From positions 48,838,085-48,902,084 of the forward strand of contig NC_052349.1 in NCBI RefSeq assembly GCF_009727055.1: a DNA stretch of 64,000 bases, written 5' to 3'. The position numbers and the translations under genes are program-made. Source of the stretch: Benincasa hispida (Eukaryota; Streptophyta; Magnoliopsida; Cucurbitales; Cucurbitaceae). The notes beneath the pieces were generated by a model. That model was not told the DNA's origin, did no database searches, and saw nothing but the letters and a program-made list of their open reading frames with translations. Shown here in pieces: positions 32,747 to 43,600 of the stretch. How positions within the stretch are numbered: position 1 is the stretch's first letter; each line of letters opens with the position of its first letter.

Positions 32747-34129
32747 ACCAACGCATTTAAGGTCAATAGACAAAGAGTCAAGATGTATCACGGAGGAGAC
32801 TTTCATCACAAGAAAATCTCTGTGGACCTGAGGAATCCAGAATGAAGAAGAAACGAGTAGTCCCTACGTTGATATGCGACACAAACTCATCAGGGACGAA
32901 TCTTTTTTTAGCATCCTTTTGATATTTTTCTGTCATGAACTTATCTTACTTTTTGCATAACCTCTACTCTTTAGAATTACCAACTCTGTCTTTCATACAT
33001 TTTATCCTCTTGATATTTAGCAAGATCGTAGTGAACGATTGCGATGGAGCTACGCGATAATCTCAAACACTCGACCAGTTCGATCAGCCCATCGCAATCG
33101 AGGAATCAGCCCATTGCAAGAAAGGATGCGATCAAAGATGATGCAACAACAGAGCAAATTTGGGGTTGTGTCTTTCCTTGACTCATTTTATTTCAATTTT
33201 GCACTTCTCGCATCTCATTTTAATATTGCTAAATTCTACTATCGCATCCTCTTTAGTTTGACTCAATCATTGAATTTTGATTACTTTATTTAGTCGACGC
33301 ATTCTTCCCCGTACCAATCATGATTTCAATGATGAAATTCATGCATTTATTTCTTATCGCATGTACTAGAGTCAAATTAATTTCAGAATAATCAATTCAT
33401 GAAACATTTCTAAAAGTTAGCGGTCCACCAGCTTTCCTTCAAAACGATTTTTACGAAATTTCCTAAGTCCATCGCATGAGTTATTTAGTCTATCAACAAT
33501 GAGGACATTGCTGTGTGTAAATTTGGGGGTGCTAATATTGTTATTTTCAACCTTGCTACTTTTAGAATTTCAAAAAGAAAAAATTACAAGTTGAGATCGG
33601 ATCCTGCTCGTAGTTGGATGTCCGCATGACACCCATGGGGGCAAGCCAAAACAAAGGTAGGAATTGTGATCAACGCATAAACCAAGTGATCGCAACTTCG
33701 CTACCAAATAAAGAAATAGGCATGAGTTTTGACTGAGAAAGAGCACCTTGCTCGTAGTTGGATGTCCACATGACACCCGTGAGGGCAAGCCAAAACGAAG
33801 GTTGGGCACTTGGATCAGCGAAAGATCACAAAAAGAATATTTGAATCGCGCAAGGGTAAAAATCACTTGAAACACCCCGGTAGGAGAAAGTTTGAAATAA
33901 ATCATGTGATGTCCTAGAAATGAGTAACGTTTTTTTGAAGGTTAAACTTACGGTCCCTAAAAATTAGAAATATTTTAGGAAGAGCTCAAGATAGAAATTA
34001 AGAAGGCACTAGTTCAAAAAATTTGAATAAGGCACCTTGTGAAGTCTTGGTAGGGTAAAAGCAGTTGACTTTTTAAAGAAAATCTTTAGTTTATGCTTGA
34101 GGACAAACATTGTTTTAAATTTAGGGGTG
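32747..34129 (+). pseudogene. At2 integrase tail and 3' untranslated region
   Basis: First about 100 bp: TNAFKVNRQRVKMYHGGDF, the end of the pol frame. The rest is non-coding. It holds a 144-bp-spaced direct repeat (TGCTCGTAGTTGGATGTCC at 33605 and 33749) and two copies of a GAGGACA...AAATTTGGGGGTG-like motif: one at about 33501-33530, one at 34098-34130 next to the LTR. The second is the polypurine-tract context; the first may be an older duplicate. Frames at 33039-33293 and 33570-33905 have no recognised domain. Confidence 0.75.
34117..34129 (+). promoter_or_regulatory. At2 polypurine tract
   Basis: AAATTTAGGGGTG directly precedes the LTR start TGATAACTGG at 34130 (the final G may belong to the tract). 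A similar AAATTTGGGGGTG lies about 600 bp upstream. Confidence 0.65.
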
Positions 34130-35791
34130 TGATAACTGGTAGAAATACAAGTTATTACAACTCAAATAAGTAAAACAATGAGAGAATGTGATGGTAAAAT
34201 AAGAAATATCATGTCCAAAAGCGCTAAACTGAAAGGAATTGCGATCGCAAGCGCCCATCGAATAAAAGAAGTTAATTTATTTATTTTGTGCAGGAAAAAT
34301 GTGATGGCACAAGTAAAATTGCAATCCAAAGGAACAAGGCATCAGCGCACTTAAAGATTTTGATCGCAAGTCATGCGATCGTATGCGATCATGAGAAGTT
34401 CCTTAAAAAGTTTGCCGCATAAAGAATGCGCATCAAGGTGACAGCATAATAAATCATGATGGGACGAAAAGCTGATAACGGTCGAATCCGAATTTAGTTG
34501 ACAAGCCGTTAAAGCCACATTGTAGCAAGTACACTCAACTTTCAGTGACCATTAATTGGCGCATCAGAGTAGGAGAATTAATACCGCCCATAATTGCAAT
34601 CATTAGAAAGGAAGGTTTCTTCACCTTGAGCTCTATAAATATCGAAGGCCACCATTGTAAAAGGGGTTCACAAGTTAGAGAGGGAAGCAGTTAGTCTGTT
34701 CTCGTACATACTCATACTTATACTTAGAGGACGGAGACGAGCAAGGAGATGAGGAAGCCGAGAGATCATTCTCGGATAGATCGAGAGATTGCCGGCAAGC
34801 ATTACCAAGGAGAAAGGGCCAACACTTGCGAGAGCAAGAATACACATCTAAAGCAGAGTTGGAGTGAAAAAGAACAATGTAAAAGGCCACGGGAAGCAAC
34901 ACATTGCTTACCGAGCTTCTTATCTCTCAATTCCATTTGTTATTTTGTATTCAGTACTTTATTCACAGAAGATGGAAATCTCATTTCAATCTATGTTCAA
35001 TCTCTCCATACTTCGCATGAGTAGCTAAATTTCTGAATGGGTTCAGAAGTACTTAGCTAGCATGACTTAAGATTTACATTTTATGCGATCATCTTGTCTT
35101 ATGTATGCCTCATTCACCCTTTAGATATACTTGAGAGAGTAGTCTAAAGATAGAATCTAGACTTGAAAGAGTCAGATTAGAATCTAGGCTTGAGAGATTC
35201 AGATTAGAATCACATAAGCAAGAAATAGAAACTTCGACATAAGTTCTATTGCTATTTACACATCGCGTCCGCCCTAGAAATAGGAATGATTATATGCAGT
35301 CACCTTGCTTTATGTGTGCATCATTCATCATTGCATAAGACAAGAGTAGAGGCTTAGACATAAGTCCTAACGACTGTTTCGAATACATATCGCATGTGTC
35401 CTAGAAATAGGAATTATGGCAACATTGAGAAATGACGTGTTGTTATTTGTGTGTAGCATGATCACATAACTTGTGCACAATCTTAGGAAATGTTAGCTAA
35501 ACCCCTTCTTAACCCCTTCATCATATACTCATTGTAACTCTACGCTTTCATCAACTCCGTCGCATAGGAAAAATTCGTACTCAAACACTACCCACTTCAT
35601 TATTTACCACCGCAATAGAATCGAAGAGTCTGCCGCATATTTACTTAGTAGTCCTTGTGTTCGACTCTGGACTTACCAGGAAATGTAAGAAGACCTATAC
35701 TAGGGTCTTATTAGGGAAACTTGCATGTTCACCACATAACACACATCACCACAAACTCACACCATAACACATCACAAAATTACACGCATCA
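34130..35791 (+). repeat. At2 3' LTR
   Basis: Collinear copy of 16648-18323, ending TACACGCATCA. TATA box TATAAATA 34634-34641. A 28-bp stretch (35792-35819) that is absent after the 5' LTR lies between this end and the ATCAT duplication. Confidence 0.93.
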
Positions 35792-35819
35792 AGTGTGTGT
35801 TATGTTGTTTGCATAAAAA

Positions 35820-35824
35820 ATCAT
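35820..35824. repeat. Target-site duplication of At2, right copy (ATCAT)
   Basis: Matches 16643-16647. Confidence 0.85.
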
Positions 35825-36073
35825 CCAAGAAGATCAACAAGCCAAAAGGTCGATCATCTAAAAAGATCGATTAGTCCAAAGGCCAATCATCCAAGAAGAT
35901 CAACAAGTCCAAAGGTCAGTCATTCAAGACGATAAACTAACTTAAAGATTAAAGTTTATTTTAAACGCATCAAACAATTATATATTGGAGATTGTACTTG
36001 CTGTACTGAAATTAATACAAATACAACATTCAAATTCCACAAATTAAGTTTCTCTAAAAACCTCGTGCGAACA
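35825..36073 (+). repeat. Tg1 5' LTR, part 2
   Basis: Resumes the roughly 33-bp array (CCAAGAAGATCAACAAG) and matches the 3' LTR to the end: TTAAAGTTTATTTTAAA, GGAGATTGTACTTGCT, AATTAAGTTTCTC, CTCGTGCGAACA. Confidence 0.92.
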
Positions 36074-36076
36074 AAT

Positions 36077-36095
36077 TGGCATGCTCGGTGGGACC
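36077..36095 (+). promoter_or_regulatory. Tg1 primer-binding site
   Basis: TGGCATGCTCGGTGGGACC three bases after the LTR end. The TGGCA-GC-CGGTGGGAC pattern is the one seen in Tat-branch plant Gypsy elements. It differs from the At2 and Ch1 sites, so Tg1 belongs to another lineage. The exact tRNA was not checked. Confidence 0.75.
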
Positions 36096-36193
36096 TCTCT
36101 ACCTCTCATCTCTCTCTCATCATCTAAGTCAACAAATCGACAAATGACACCAAATAAATTGCATCCAAAGCTACTGCTGCAAATGACTCTTAC

Positions 36194-37005
36194 ATGGGAC
36201 CTGTCACCTGTATTCACTCAAAGAAGATTTTGCATGAGCAAGAACAAGGCTCTGTCACCACGGAGAAAATTTGTGAACATCTAATGGAATTTCCTAAAGG
36301 TGGGATCACCATTAGAGAAAATCCCTTGTTTGACAACTCTGCTCCTTCTTCTGATCGATCAGAGAAAGAATCACACTTTCATATAGTGTTTGTCATGATG
36401 GTTGTTTCCTCCTTGTCGGTCCAACAACTACAGGATATAGTCACCAACTCCATCAGAGCTCAGTATGGAGGCCCATCTCAAACTTCTTTTATGTACTCTA
36501 AGTCGTACACTAAGAGAATCGACAACCTGAGAATGTATACTGAGTACCAACCTCCAAAGTTCCAATAGTTTGATGAAATGGGAAATCTGAAATAATATAT
36601 TGCTCACTTCATCGAAACCTGTGAAAATGCAGGAACCAGAAGAGACCTGCTTGTCAAGAAGTTCATTCGTACCTTGAAAGGAAATGCTTTCGATTGGTAT
36701 ACTGATCTAGAGCCAGAAGCGATTGATAGTTAGGAACAGTTGAAAAGGACTTCCTCAACCGCTTTTATAGCACCTTGCGTATCGTTAGCATGGTGCACCC
36801 AAGGCATGCACTGAGAGCTTCTCTACATCCTGCAAGGGATAAAACCTCGTACGTTTAAGGAGTTGGCAACACGCGCTCATGACATGGAGTTGAGCATCGC
36901 CAATAGGGGAACTAAATATTTTCTATTCCCTAAAGAAAGAAAGCACAAGAATGAAACCAAGGGCACTGAAAAGATTGTGGATAGTGCCACTAAAGAATCT
37001 ATGGT
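36194..37005 (+). pseudogene. Tg1 gag, N-terminal and capsid part
   Basis: Blocks: MEFPKGGITIRENPLFDN, SLSVQQLQDIVTNSIRAQYG, TSFMYSKSYTKRIDNLRM, then EYQPPKFQ, AHFIETCENAGTR, FIRTLKGNAFDWYTDLEPEA (gag capsid domain), [20 protein letters not shown] and TKESMV. These match the gag of Tat-type Gypsy elements I recall from Cucumis. Stops interrupt at about 36569, 36594 and 36732, and some 45 codons seem missing between the DWYTDLE block and CTQGMH. At 37005, inside ESMV, Co6 interrupts; the frame resumes at 39058 (YATPMKF). Confidence 0.88.
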
Positions 37006-39057
37006 CCAATTGAAGAAACTCTTAATGAAGAGCATCCATGAGCGTGTTCGGATCTTTCCTAATTCATTGTGACCAAAATACAACACATACATTATAACAG
37101 ACAGTTATTCAAATTCATAAAAATTAAAGGCATGCCTCGAAAAATAAAATACAAGGGAAAGAGTTCTCATACCAATTGAAGACCCTCTTCAAAAGTTGAA
37201 CTCAAACGCAGTGGAAGAACCTCTACTCTAACTCTATCGCCCAGCAAAACAGTCGGCTACAACGGCACGGCCGTCAATATGAACGACAGCAACACGAACA
37301 ATCACGAACAGGTGAACAGCAGGGACGACACCACCAGTTGGAGCCCTTGGTATTCTCGAAGTGAGAATCCAAAGTGTGGTCTTCGGTGAATTTGGTAGAG
37401 GTCGAAGAAAAGAAAAATCGTGTAGACGATAAGTAAGTAGGAGAGAAAAAAGCTATCATATAGCTGTGTGCTTATCGTTTAGAAGAAGCTACACAATCGT
37501 GTAGGTTTTACTAAGTGATTGTTTAATAAATGGTAGACGATCGTTTAGGAAAGCCACGTGATCGTTTAGGGATGGTCGTTCGATCATTTAGGCGCTGGTG
37601 TGCGATCGTTTAGACGATGAGCGACTATCTTATAGGCTCTCAAACGGGGCGATCGTTACATTTTCACACCGATTGCGAATTTTCAAAAAAAAATTCAAAA
37701 TGAAACAAATTTTCATTTTATTCTTCGGTTACAATAACCGACTTCAGATTCTCCCACTAACGCACGACCAAGGAGAGGTTTTCGGCCAATTATCATATAA
37801 TTAACCAATTTAATAATTAATGAATATAACCATATTATATTCTTACCGTATAGTTTGATATCACATATCTACTATAGTAATTTCACCTCCACTTGATATA
37901 AACCATATTTATATCTAATTTCCTCCAAAATAATATATCTCGTACATTTAGTAAATTATATCATATATAATTAACCAGTCCAATTATATCATTATAATCG
38001 AACTCCCTCTTGTCAATTTGAACATTTCAAACTGACCCAAACACTAATTCTCGACTTTATTCAAGCTACCCAGGGGACCTAATAGACTTGTGACTCGAAG
38101 CTCCAGCAGTACGTGAATAGCTGACTAAACTCTTTAGCCACGAGATCCACCATCTGTTAACTGTCAGGCATTTTACTAAAGACCAACAGTTGAACTCTCC
38201 TTCCCACAGATATATTTTTGTGTCCATCGGATATAACCAATCATGAGTACGATGACCCTTCACAGATGCTCGTAAGTACAACTAGGCCAATTTACCGTTT
38301 TTCTCCTGTAGTTACATCTCACTCCTTGAGTACCACTGATTCCTCTAATGAACAATACAACATAGTCCAACTATGTGTGAACACCTCTCAGGCCTAGAGA
38401 AGGTGTGTGGTGCCACATCGTTCAAGCCCTGGAATCAGCCCTTAAGGGAGCTATCTATCTATTTACTCCTACCTCGGGGAAGGAGTAAATTCCATCTTGT
38501 GTAGCTGAGTTCCCAGCTCCCAAATCAGATGAATCCTCAAAATGGTAGGTTTGAATCGGTGACCTGGCCACTTGCACCCATACAAATCAAAGGACCACCT
38601 TCAATGGCAGGAGTTCCCAACTCACTCAAGATTGAGGTCATGTTACCTATGGTCATCCTAGTGAAGTGAGGTCTCAATCATGAACGATGTTGTTAACACT
38701 TCGTGGTCAGGTCTTAAACAAACTCTTTGTATAGGATGCCCCCGCTCGCATGTCCCCTACATGAATGACTAGGATCAGACCATCAGTGACAAGTCATAAC
38801 ACTTGTGACCATTCCACAAAACGGGCCGCATCCGTAGGTTACCAGGATATGGTTTCCTTCCTATATGCATATACTACAGACCATTTTCCTTATCACTAAA
38901 GACATGATCCACTTGCATGTCACCACATACATGCTTAAGTTACATAAAGATAACCATTAGAGAAACAAGTCATATATTATATATTATACAACACAAGCGT
39001 TCGTACAAACTGTTTACAAACTACAGGACACAAGACTTTAAGGCATCAACCCCAACA
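37006..39057 (-). mobile_element. Co6: truncated Copia element (5' LTR, primer site, leader) in Tg1 gag
   Basis: On the minus strand: LTR from 39057 (TGTTGGGGTTGATGCC) to 37177, then a primer site TGGTATGAGAAC (37174-37163; two mismatches to the iMet-type site), then about 157 bp of leader to 37006. The rest of the element is gone. Joining 37005 to 39058 restores the Tg1 gag frame (E-S-M-V-Y-A-T-P). Right flank GTTTA; no matching left copy, so the loss was by deletion from the left. Confidence 0.82.
37177..39057 (-). repeat. Co6 LTR
   Basis: About 1.9 kb, related to Co1, Co5 and Co7-Co9. Near its 3' end (37480-37670) the motif ATCGTTTAG recurs at least four times with further variants (GATCGTTTAGG, GATCATTTAGG). 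Confidence 0.82.
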
Positions 39058-39700
39058 GTTTATGCAACCCCAATGAAATTTTCCTCTAAAGAAGGACAAA
39101 CAGTGGGCGAGAAGCATCGCCCAACTCTTAAAGAAAGACAGGAGAAGGTTTATCCATTCTCTGACTCTGATGTTGCAGACATATTGGAGTAACTATTAGA
39201 AAAACAACTCATTTAACTGCTAGAATGCAAGCGACCGGAGCAGTGAGAAAGAATAGATGATCCTGACTACTGCAAGTATCATCGGGTCGTCAATCACCTA
39301 GTTGAAAAGTGCTTCGTGTTGAATGAGCTGATTCTAAAGTTAGCTCATGAAAAGAAGATTGAGTTGGATATTGATGAAGTAGCTCAAATAAATCATACTG
39401 CAGTGGCAATAACTTCAAATGTTTCACCATTAACATCATTTTATGATGAAAGGAAAAGCTTCATCCAGTTTGGGACCTTTGAGCCTATAGTCATTTGGTT
39501 TCAAAAAGAGATTCAAACAACAGGCTCCTAGAAGAAAGATGAGCTTGTTGAAGATAACGACAAAGGGTGGATCCTCGTGACTTTTCGAAGGAGAAGATGG
39601 CCAAATTCCATCCAAAAAGAGTTGTGCTCCTACCGAAGATATGGAATAAGAGACAAAACTCATAAAAAGAAAGGCAAAAGGATGGCATAGATGCCTAAGC
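39058..39700 (+). pseudogene. Tg1 gag, C-terminal part
   Basis: In frame with the N-terminal part: YATPMKFSSKEGQTVGEKHR, TLKERQEKVYPFSDSDVADI, then LEKQLIQLLECK, DDPDYCKYHRVVNHLVEKCF (a Cys/His zinc-knuckle-like block, YCKYH...VEKCF), LNELILKLAHEKKIELDIDE, VAQINHTAV, FGTFEPIVI. Stops at 39190 and later. Tg2 carries the same blocks at 57869-58140. The YCKYHR block probably binds nucleic acid. Confidence 0.88.
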
Positions 39701-40323
39701 CTATTAAAGAAGTTAAGGACTTCCTTAAACCTCGACGGCCAGTAACTTTGGCAGAATTTCTCCCAAGAAGCTTCCTCGATAGTCGTCCAGATGAAGTATC
39801 AGAAGTTATACATGTCACGCTGTCAACATAATAGAAGTCGACAACAATCATATAACTACTGAAGAAGTTGATGATTCAAAAGAAATTGAGTAAAGAATTT
39901 CTGTCTTCGATCATATCAAGCCTTCAACTAATCGATCTTCAGTCTTCCAAAGATTGAACGTGGCTACGATAGAAGAAGAAAGCCAATGTCCAACGTCTAC
40001 TACAACTCGAACTTCAGCTTTCAAAAGTTTAAGTATCTTCACATCAAAGAAAGATCGACCTTTAACATCTGCTTTTGATCGTCTTAAGATGACAAGGATC
40101 AACATAAAAAAAGATGAAAACCTTGAAGGTAAGACCATTTCATCAAGAAAACAACAATTAAAAGATTCACAGTCATGTTCCTTCACGCATGAAGAGGAAA
40201 TTGTCTATTGATATAAATACAGAGGGTTCATTGATAGTGAAGCCAAAACTCATCATATTGACGAATTTTACAAATGAAGAGGATGATTAGAGCCATGATG
40301 AAATAAGAGCTTCTAAAGTTTAA
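39701..40323 (+). pseudogene. Tg1 post-gag spacer region
   Basis: Reads as a Ser/Lys/Arg-rich, low-complexity polyprotein spacer: AEFLPRSFLD, VFDHIKPSTNRSSVFQRLN, TSAFKSLSIFTSKKDRP, TSAFDRLKMTRIN, ending ..EIRASKV then TAA at 40321. In the autonomous relatives I recall, the protease lies before this spacer and RT after it. Neither is seen here: the gag C-terminus passes straight to the spacer, and the frame ends. This is the key evidence that the family lost pol. Confidence 0.75.
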
Positions 40324-40423
40324 ATGTAGAAGCCTCTTATCGCAAGAGCCTAAACTGCATGTTGCTCCTTACCACATGAGCTTTAAAGGTGAAAAGTAAA
40401 AAAGAAAAAAAAGAAAAAAAACT

Positions 40424-40870
40424 GTTGAACTACATCATGACTTGATCCCTGTCATTGTAAAAGGTACGTAGGCAGCTTAAAGGAAACTTCAAGTTCAGTA
40501 TAGTAAAAAAAATGTTGAACTACATCATGACTTGATCTTTGTCATTGTAAAGGGTACGTAGGCAGCTTGAAGGAAAATTCAAGTTCATTCCAATAAAAAA
40601 GTGTTGAACTACATTATGACTTGATCCCTACTATCGTAAAGGGTACGTAGCTAGCTTGAAGGAAACTTCAAGTTCATTCCAATAAAAAAAATGTTGAACT
40701 ACGTCATGACTTGATCCCTGTCATCGTAAAGAGTACGTAAGCAGCTTGAAGAAAACTTCAAGTTTAGTCCAGTAAAAGAAAACAACACTTGAACTACGTC
40801 ATGAATTGATCCCTTTCTTTAAGGATATGTAGGTAACTTAAAGAAATTTAAGTTTAGTCCATAAAAAAGG
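40424..40870 (+). repeat. ~90-bp tandem array in Tg1
   Basis: Units begin GTTGAACTAC at 40424, 40514, 40603, 40693 and about 40786. Each contains TGACTTGATCCCT, GGTACGTAGGCAGCTTGAAG and AAACTTCAAGTTCAG. Tg2 has the same array at about 59098-59440. The GTACGTAGGCA word is familiar from Tat-type elements. Confidence 0.9.
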
Positions 40871-41055
40871 GGTATCACATTCACCTAAGTGTGACACTAC
40901 AAGATTGATGTTGTTCATTTCCATTGTAGAATGACACTCCAAATTGAAGATGTACATCTATACTGGGGGCAACACAAAAAATTAAAGATGTCAATTCCTC
41001 ATGAGGAGGCAATATAGTAGATTAAAGACACACACTTGGAATGCATTTTGCTTCC
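40871..41055 (+). other. Spacer between Tg1 arrays
   Basis: Non-coding, with GTGACACTACAAGATTGATG and GGGGGCAACACA words that recur at 59470-59560 in Tg2. Confidence 0.6.
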
Positions 41056-42380
41056 CCTTAAAAGTCATGTTCGAAGGCTTCGTCAGTGCTTCTCCATCTT
41101 CAAGCTCAGAGATTTCGTTGAGACCCCTCCATATTCAAGTTTAGAGGATTCATCGATTTCCCTCCATCTTCAAGTTCAGATGTTCCATCAATGCTTTTCC
41201 ATCTTCAAGTTCAAAAGCTTCATCGATGCTCCTCCATCTTCAAGTTTAGAGGTTTCATCAATGCTCCATATTTCTGCTCATGTTTGGAGGCTTTGCAATG
41301 TCATCTTCCTGCTCAAAGTCGCGAAGTCAAGCTTAATGTTGAAGATTCATCAATGCTTCATCAAAACCAAGTGCAAAGGATTCGTCAATGCTTTGTTAAG
41401 CTCAAGTGCGGAGGATAAGCCGATACTTCGCGTTCAAATGTGAAGGATTCACTAATGCTTTGTCAAGCTCAGATGTGGAAGATTCATCGATGCTTCATCA
41501 AACTCAAATGCGGAGCATTATGTTTTGTCAAAATCAAATGTGGAGGATTCGCCCAACTTCAAGCTCAAGTGCAGAGGATTTTTCGATGCTTCGTCAAACC
41601 CAAGTGCAAAGAATTCACTGATGCTTCGTCAAACTCAAACTCAAACTCAAGCGCGAAGGTCTCGGGGATACTTTTCCATCTTGAAGTTTAAAGGCTCTAT
41701 TGATGCTTCTCCATCTTGAAGTTCAGAGGCTCTGTCGATGCTTCTCCATCTTCACGTTCAGAGGCTCTGTCGATGCTCCTCCATCTTCAAGTTCAGAGGC
41801 TCTGTCGATGTTTCTCCATCTTCAAGTTCAGAAGCTCTGTCAATGCTCATCCATCTTCAAGTTCAGAGGCTCTGTCGATGCTCCTCCATCTTCAAGTTCA
41901 GAAGCTCTGTCGATGCTCCTCCCTCTTCAAATTTCAGAGGCTCTGTCGATGCTCCTCCATCTTCAAGTTTAGAGGCTCTGTCGATGCTCCTCCATCTTCA
42001 AGTTNTCCTCCATCTTCAAGTTTAGAGGCTCTGTCGATGCTCCTCCATCTTCAAGTTTAGAGGTTTTGTCGATACTCCTCCCTCTTCAAGTTCAGAGCCT
42101 CTGTCGATGCTCCTCCCTCTTCAAGTTTAGAGGCTCCGTCGATGCTCCTCCCTCTTCAAGTTCAGGGGCTCCGTCGATGCTCCTCCATTTTCAAGTTCAG
42201 AGGCTCCGTCGATGCTCCTCCATCTTCAAGTTCAGAGGCTCTGTCGATGCTCCTCTATCTTCAAGTTCAGAGGCTTCGTCGATGCTCCTCCATCTTTAAG
42301 TTCAGAGGCTTCGTCGATGCTCCTCCATCTTCATGTTCAGAGGCTCCGTCGATGCTCCCCCATCTTCAAGTTCAGAGGCC
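41056..42380 (+). repeat. 35-bp minisatellite array in Tg1
   Basis: A 35-bp unit (CTTCAAGTTCAGAGGCTCTG + TCGATGCTCCTCCAT) repeats about 20 times with few changes from about 41690 to 42380; for example GAGGCTCTG at 41726, 41761 and 41796. Divergent, interrupted copies extend left to 41056. Because 35 is not a multiple of 3, all three plus frames are open and show the same peptide pattern (SSIFKFRGSVDAPP and variants); these are not genes. One N at 42005 breaks the phase and marks an unresolved copy number. Confidence 0.93.
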
Positions 42381-42525
42381 TATTTGGATCAAATGGGAAT
42401 TGTTAAACCTTTTTGGGGTCATCCCTATTTGGATCAAATGGGGATTGTTAGACCTTTCTGGGGTCATCCCTATTTGGATCAAATGGGGATTGTTAGACCT
42501 TTCTGGGGTCATCCCTATGTTGATC
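42381..42525 (+). repeat. 45-bp tandem repeat (3 copies)
   Basis: TATTTGGATCAAATGGG...GGGGTCATCCC starts at 42381, 42426 and 42471. A multiple of 3, but with no start or domain of its own. Confidence 0.9.
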
Positions 42526-42580
42526 GATATATAATAAGGAAAACCTTTCTAGGGGTTAAAGCTGTAATAGAGCGACCCGA

Positions 42581-42680
42581 GGTCATCTTATGTATGTCAA
42601 GGAGGCTTTCTGGGGTCATCCTATGTGTGTCAAAGAGGCTTTCTGGGGTCATCCTATGTGTGTTAAGGAGGCAATCACGT
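42581..42680 (+). repeat. 33-bp tandem repeat (3 copies)
   Basis: GGTCATCCTATGTGTGTCAA + AGAGGCTTTCTGG at 42581, 42614 and 42647. It shares the GGGGTCATCC junction with the 45-bp array, so the two probably derive from each other. Confidence 0.88.
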
Positions 42681-43140
42681 ATCGGGACATTGATGCAAAC
42701 AAAGCAAAACATAATAATAATAATAATAATAATTTTAAAAGAAAGGCTAACCCTCCAGTGCAAGTTGCAAATAGCTTTAATTCCTATTAAAAAAAATGGG
42801 GGCAAGTTACTTAAAAAAAAAAAAAAGTTTGTAATTCCAAGCGATTAAAAAAAGGAGAAAAAATTTGAAGTATATACATATAAATAAAAGAAAAAAAATG
42901 AAGTTGAAATTAGAGAAAAAGAAAGAAGAAAAAAAAGTTAGAAAAAGAAAGAAACAAAAAAGAAGAAAAGAAAGGAGAAAAAGAAAGAAAAAAAAAACAA
43001 TAAAATTTTAAAAGGAGAGAGAGAGACAAATTAAAAATTTTAAAAAAAGGGGAAATGGCTGAAAAAAATAAGAAAAAACAACAACAATAATAAACTTTGA
43101 AAAGAAAAACTAAACCCTAAATTCCACTTTTTTTCTTCAT
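42681..43140 (+). repeat. AAT microsatellite and purine-rich tract
   Basis: (AAT)n at about 42710-42735, then an A/G-rich tract to about 43090 (AAAAAGAAAG-type). Tg2 has the same at 62025-62760. No gene. Confidence 0.8.
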
Positions 43141-43600
43141 AGTTCGACCACCCACCCCCATTTTCTCTCTCTCATCTTTCTCAACTCGTTCGGTGCATTG
43201 CTCTCTGCCGATCAATGCCCCGCCACTATGATGAGATTGCCGACAGTGTTGAGTCCAAGTGGCGGATCATGACGGTAAAAAAAAATGTTGAATGAAAAGT
43301 CAATTCCAATGAGACTCATGTGACGATGACCTCAATGTCCAGCACAAAAACACAAAAGGAAGCCCTGATTGGGTGCTGCGAAAATGGAGAAAAAAATAAG
43401 CATTAAAAGCAAAAGGATTTTCTGACTGTGGCAAAGTTATGGTAGCAGCAAAGCCATTCACGGCAACATCAACACCAACCATCGTGGAAGGAAGAGCAAA
43501 GTAATTAAAAGCTTCAAGGAGCCCAAACTTGATTTTTAATGGGTTAATTCCATCCCAATTTATAGGAGTAGAAGTGGCTTAGAGAATTTATGGAAAAAAA
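43141..43600 (+). other. Tg1 3' interior, no gene seen
   Basis: A short CT-rich run, then mixed sequence without a conserved frame. The 60-codon minus frame at 43300-43482 has no recognised domain. Confidence 0.5.

Larger units (their letters stand above)
16648..35819 (+). mobile_element. At2: Athila-type Ty3/Gypsy retrotransposon nested in the Tg1 LTR
   Basis: LTRs 16648-18323 and 34130-35791 start TGATAACT and end in CATCA. The primer-binding site is at 18330, gag-pol runs in one frame from 18451, and after removal of Co5/Ch1 (23695-32741) the integrase tail continues at 32747. A polypurine tract precedes the 3' LTR. Domain order gag-protease-RT-RNase H-integrase, gag motifs (NTYNPGWRNHPNF) and the primer site identify the Athila branch. 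The interior without insertions is about 6.8 kb. No long post-integrase ORF (as in some Athila members) is readable. All domains are interrupted by stop codons, so it is dead, but frames are almost intact. Confidence 0.92.

Noticed and set aside
41690..42380. CRISPR-like direct repeats
   Set aside because: Units are contiguous without unique spacers, and the sequence is a plant retrotransposon.
41036..42534. Overlapping Ser/Phe-rich frames with repeated peptides in three plus frames
   Set aside because: By-product of a 35-bp tandem repeat, whose length is not a multiple of three.
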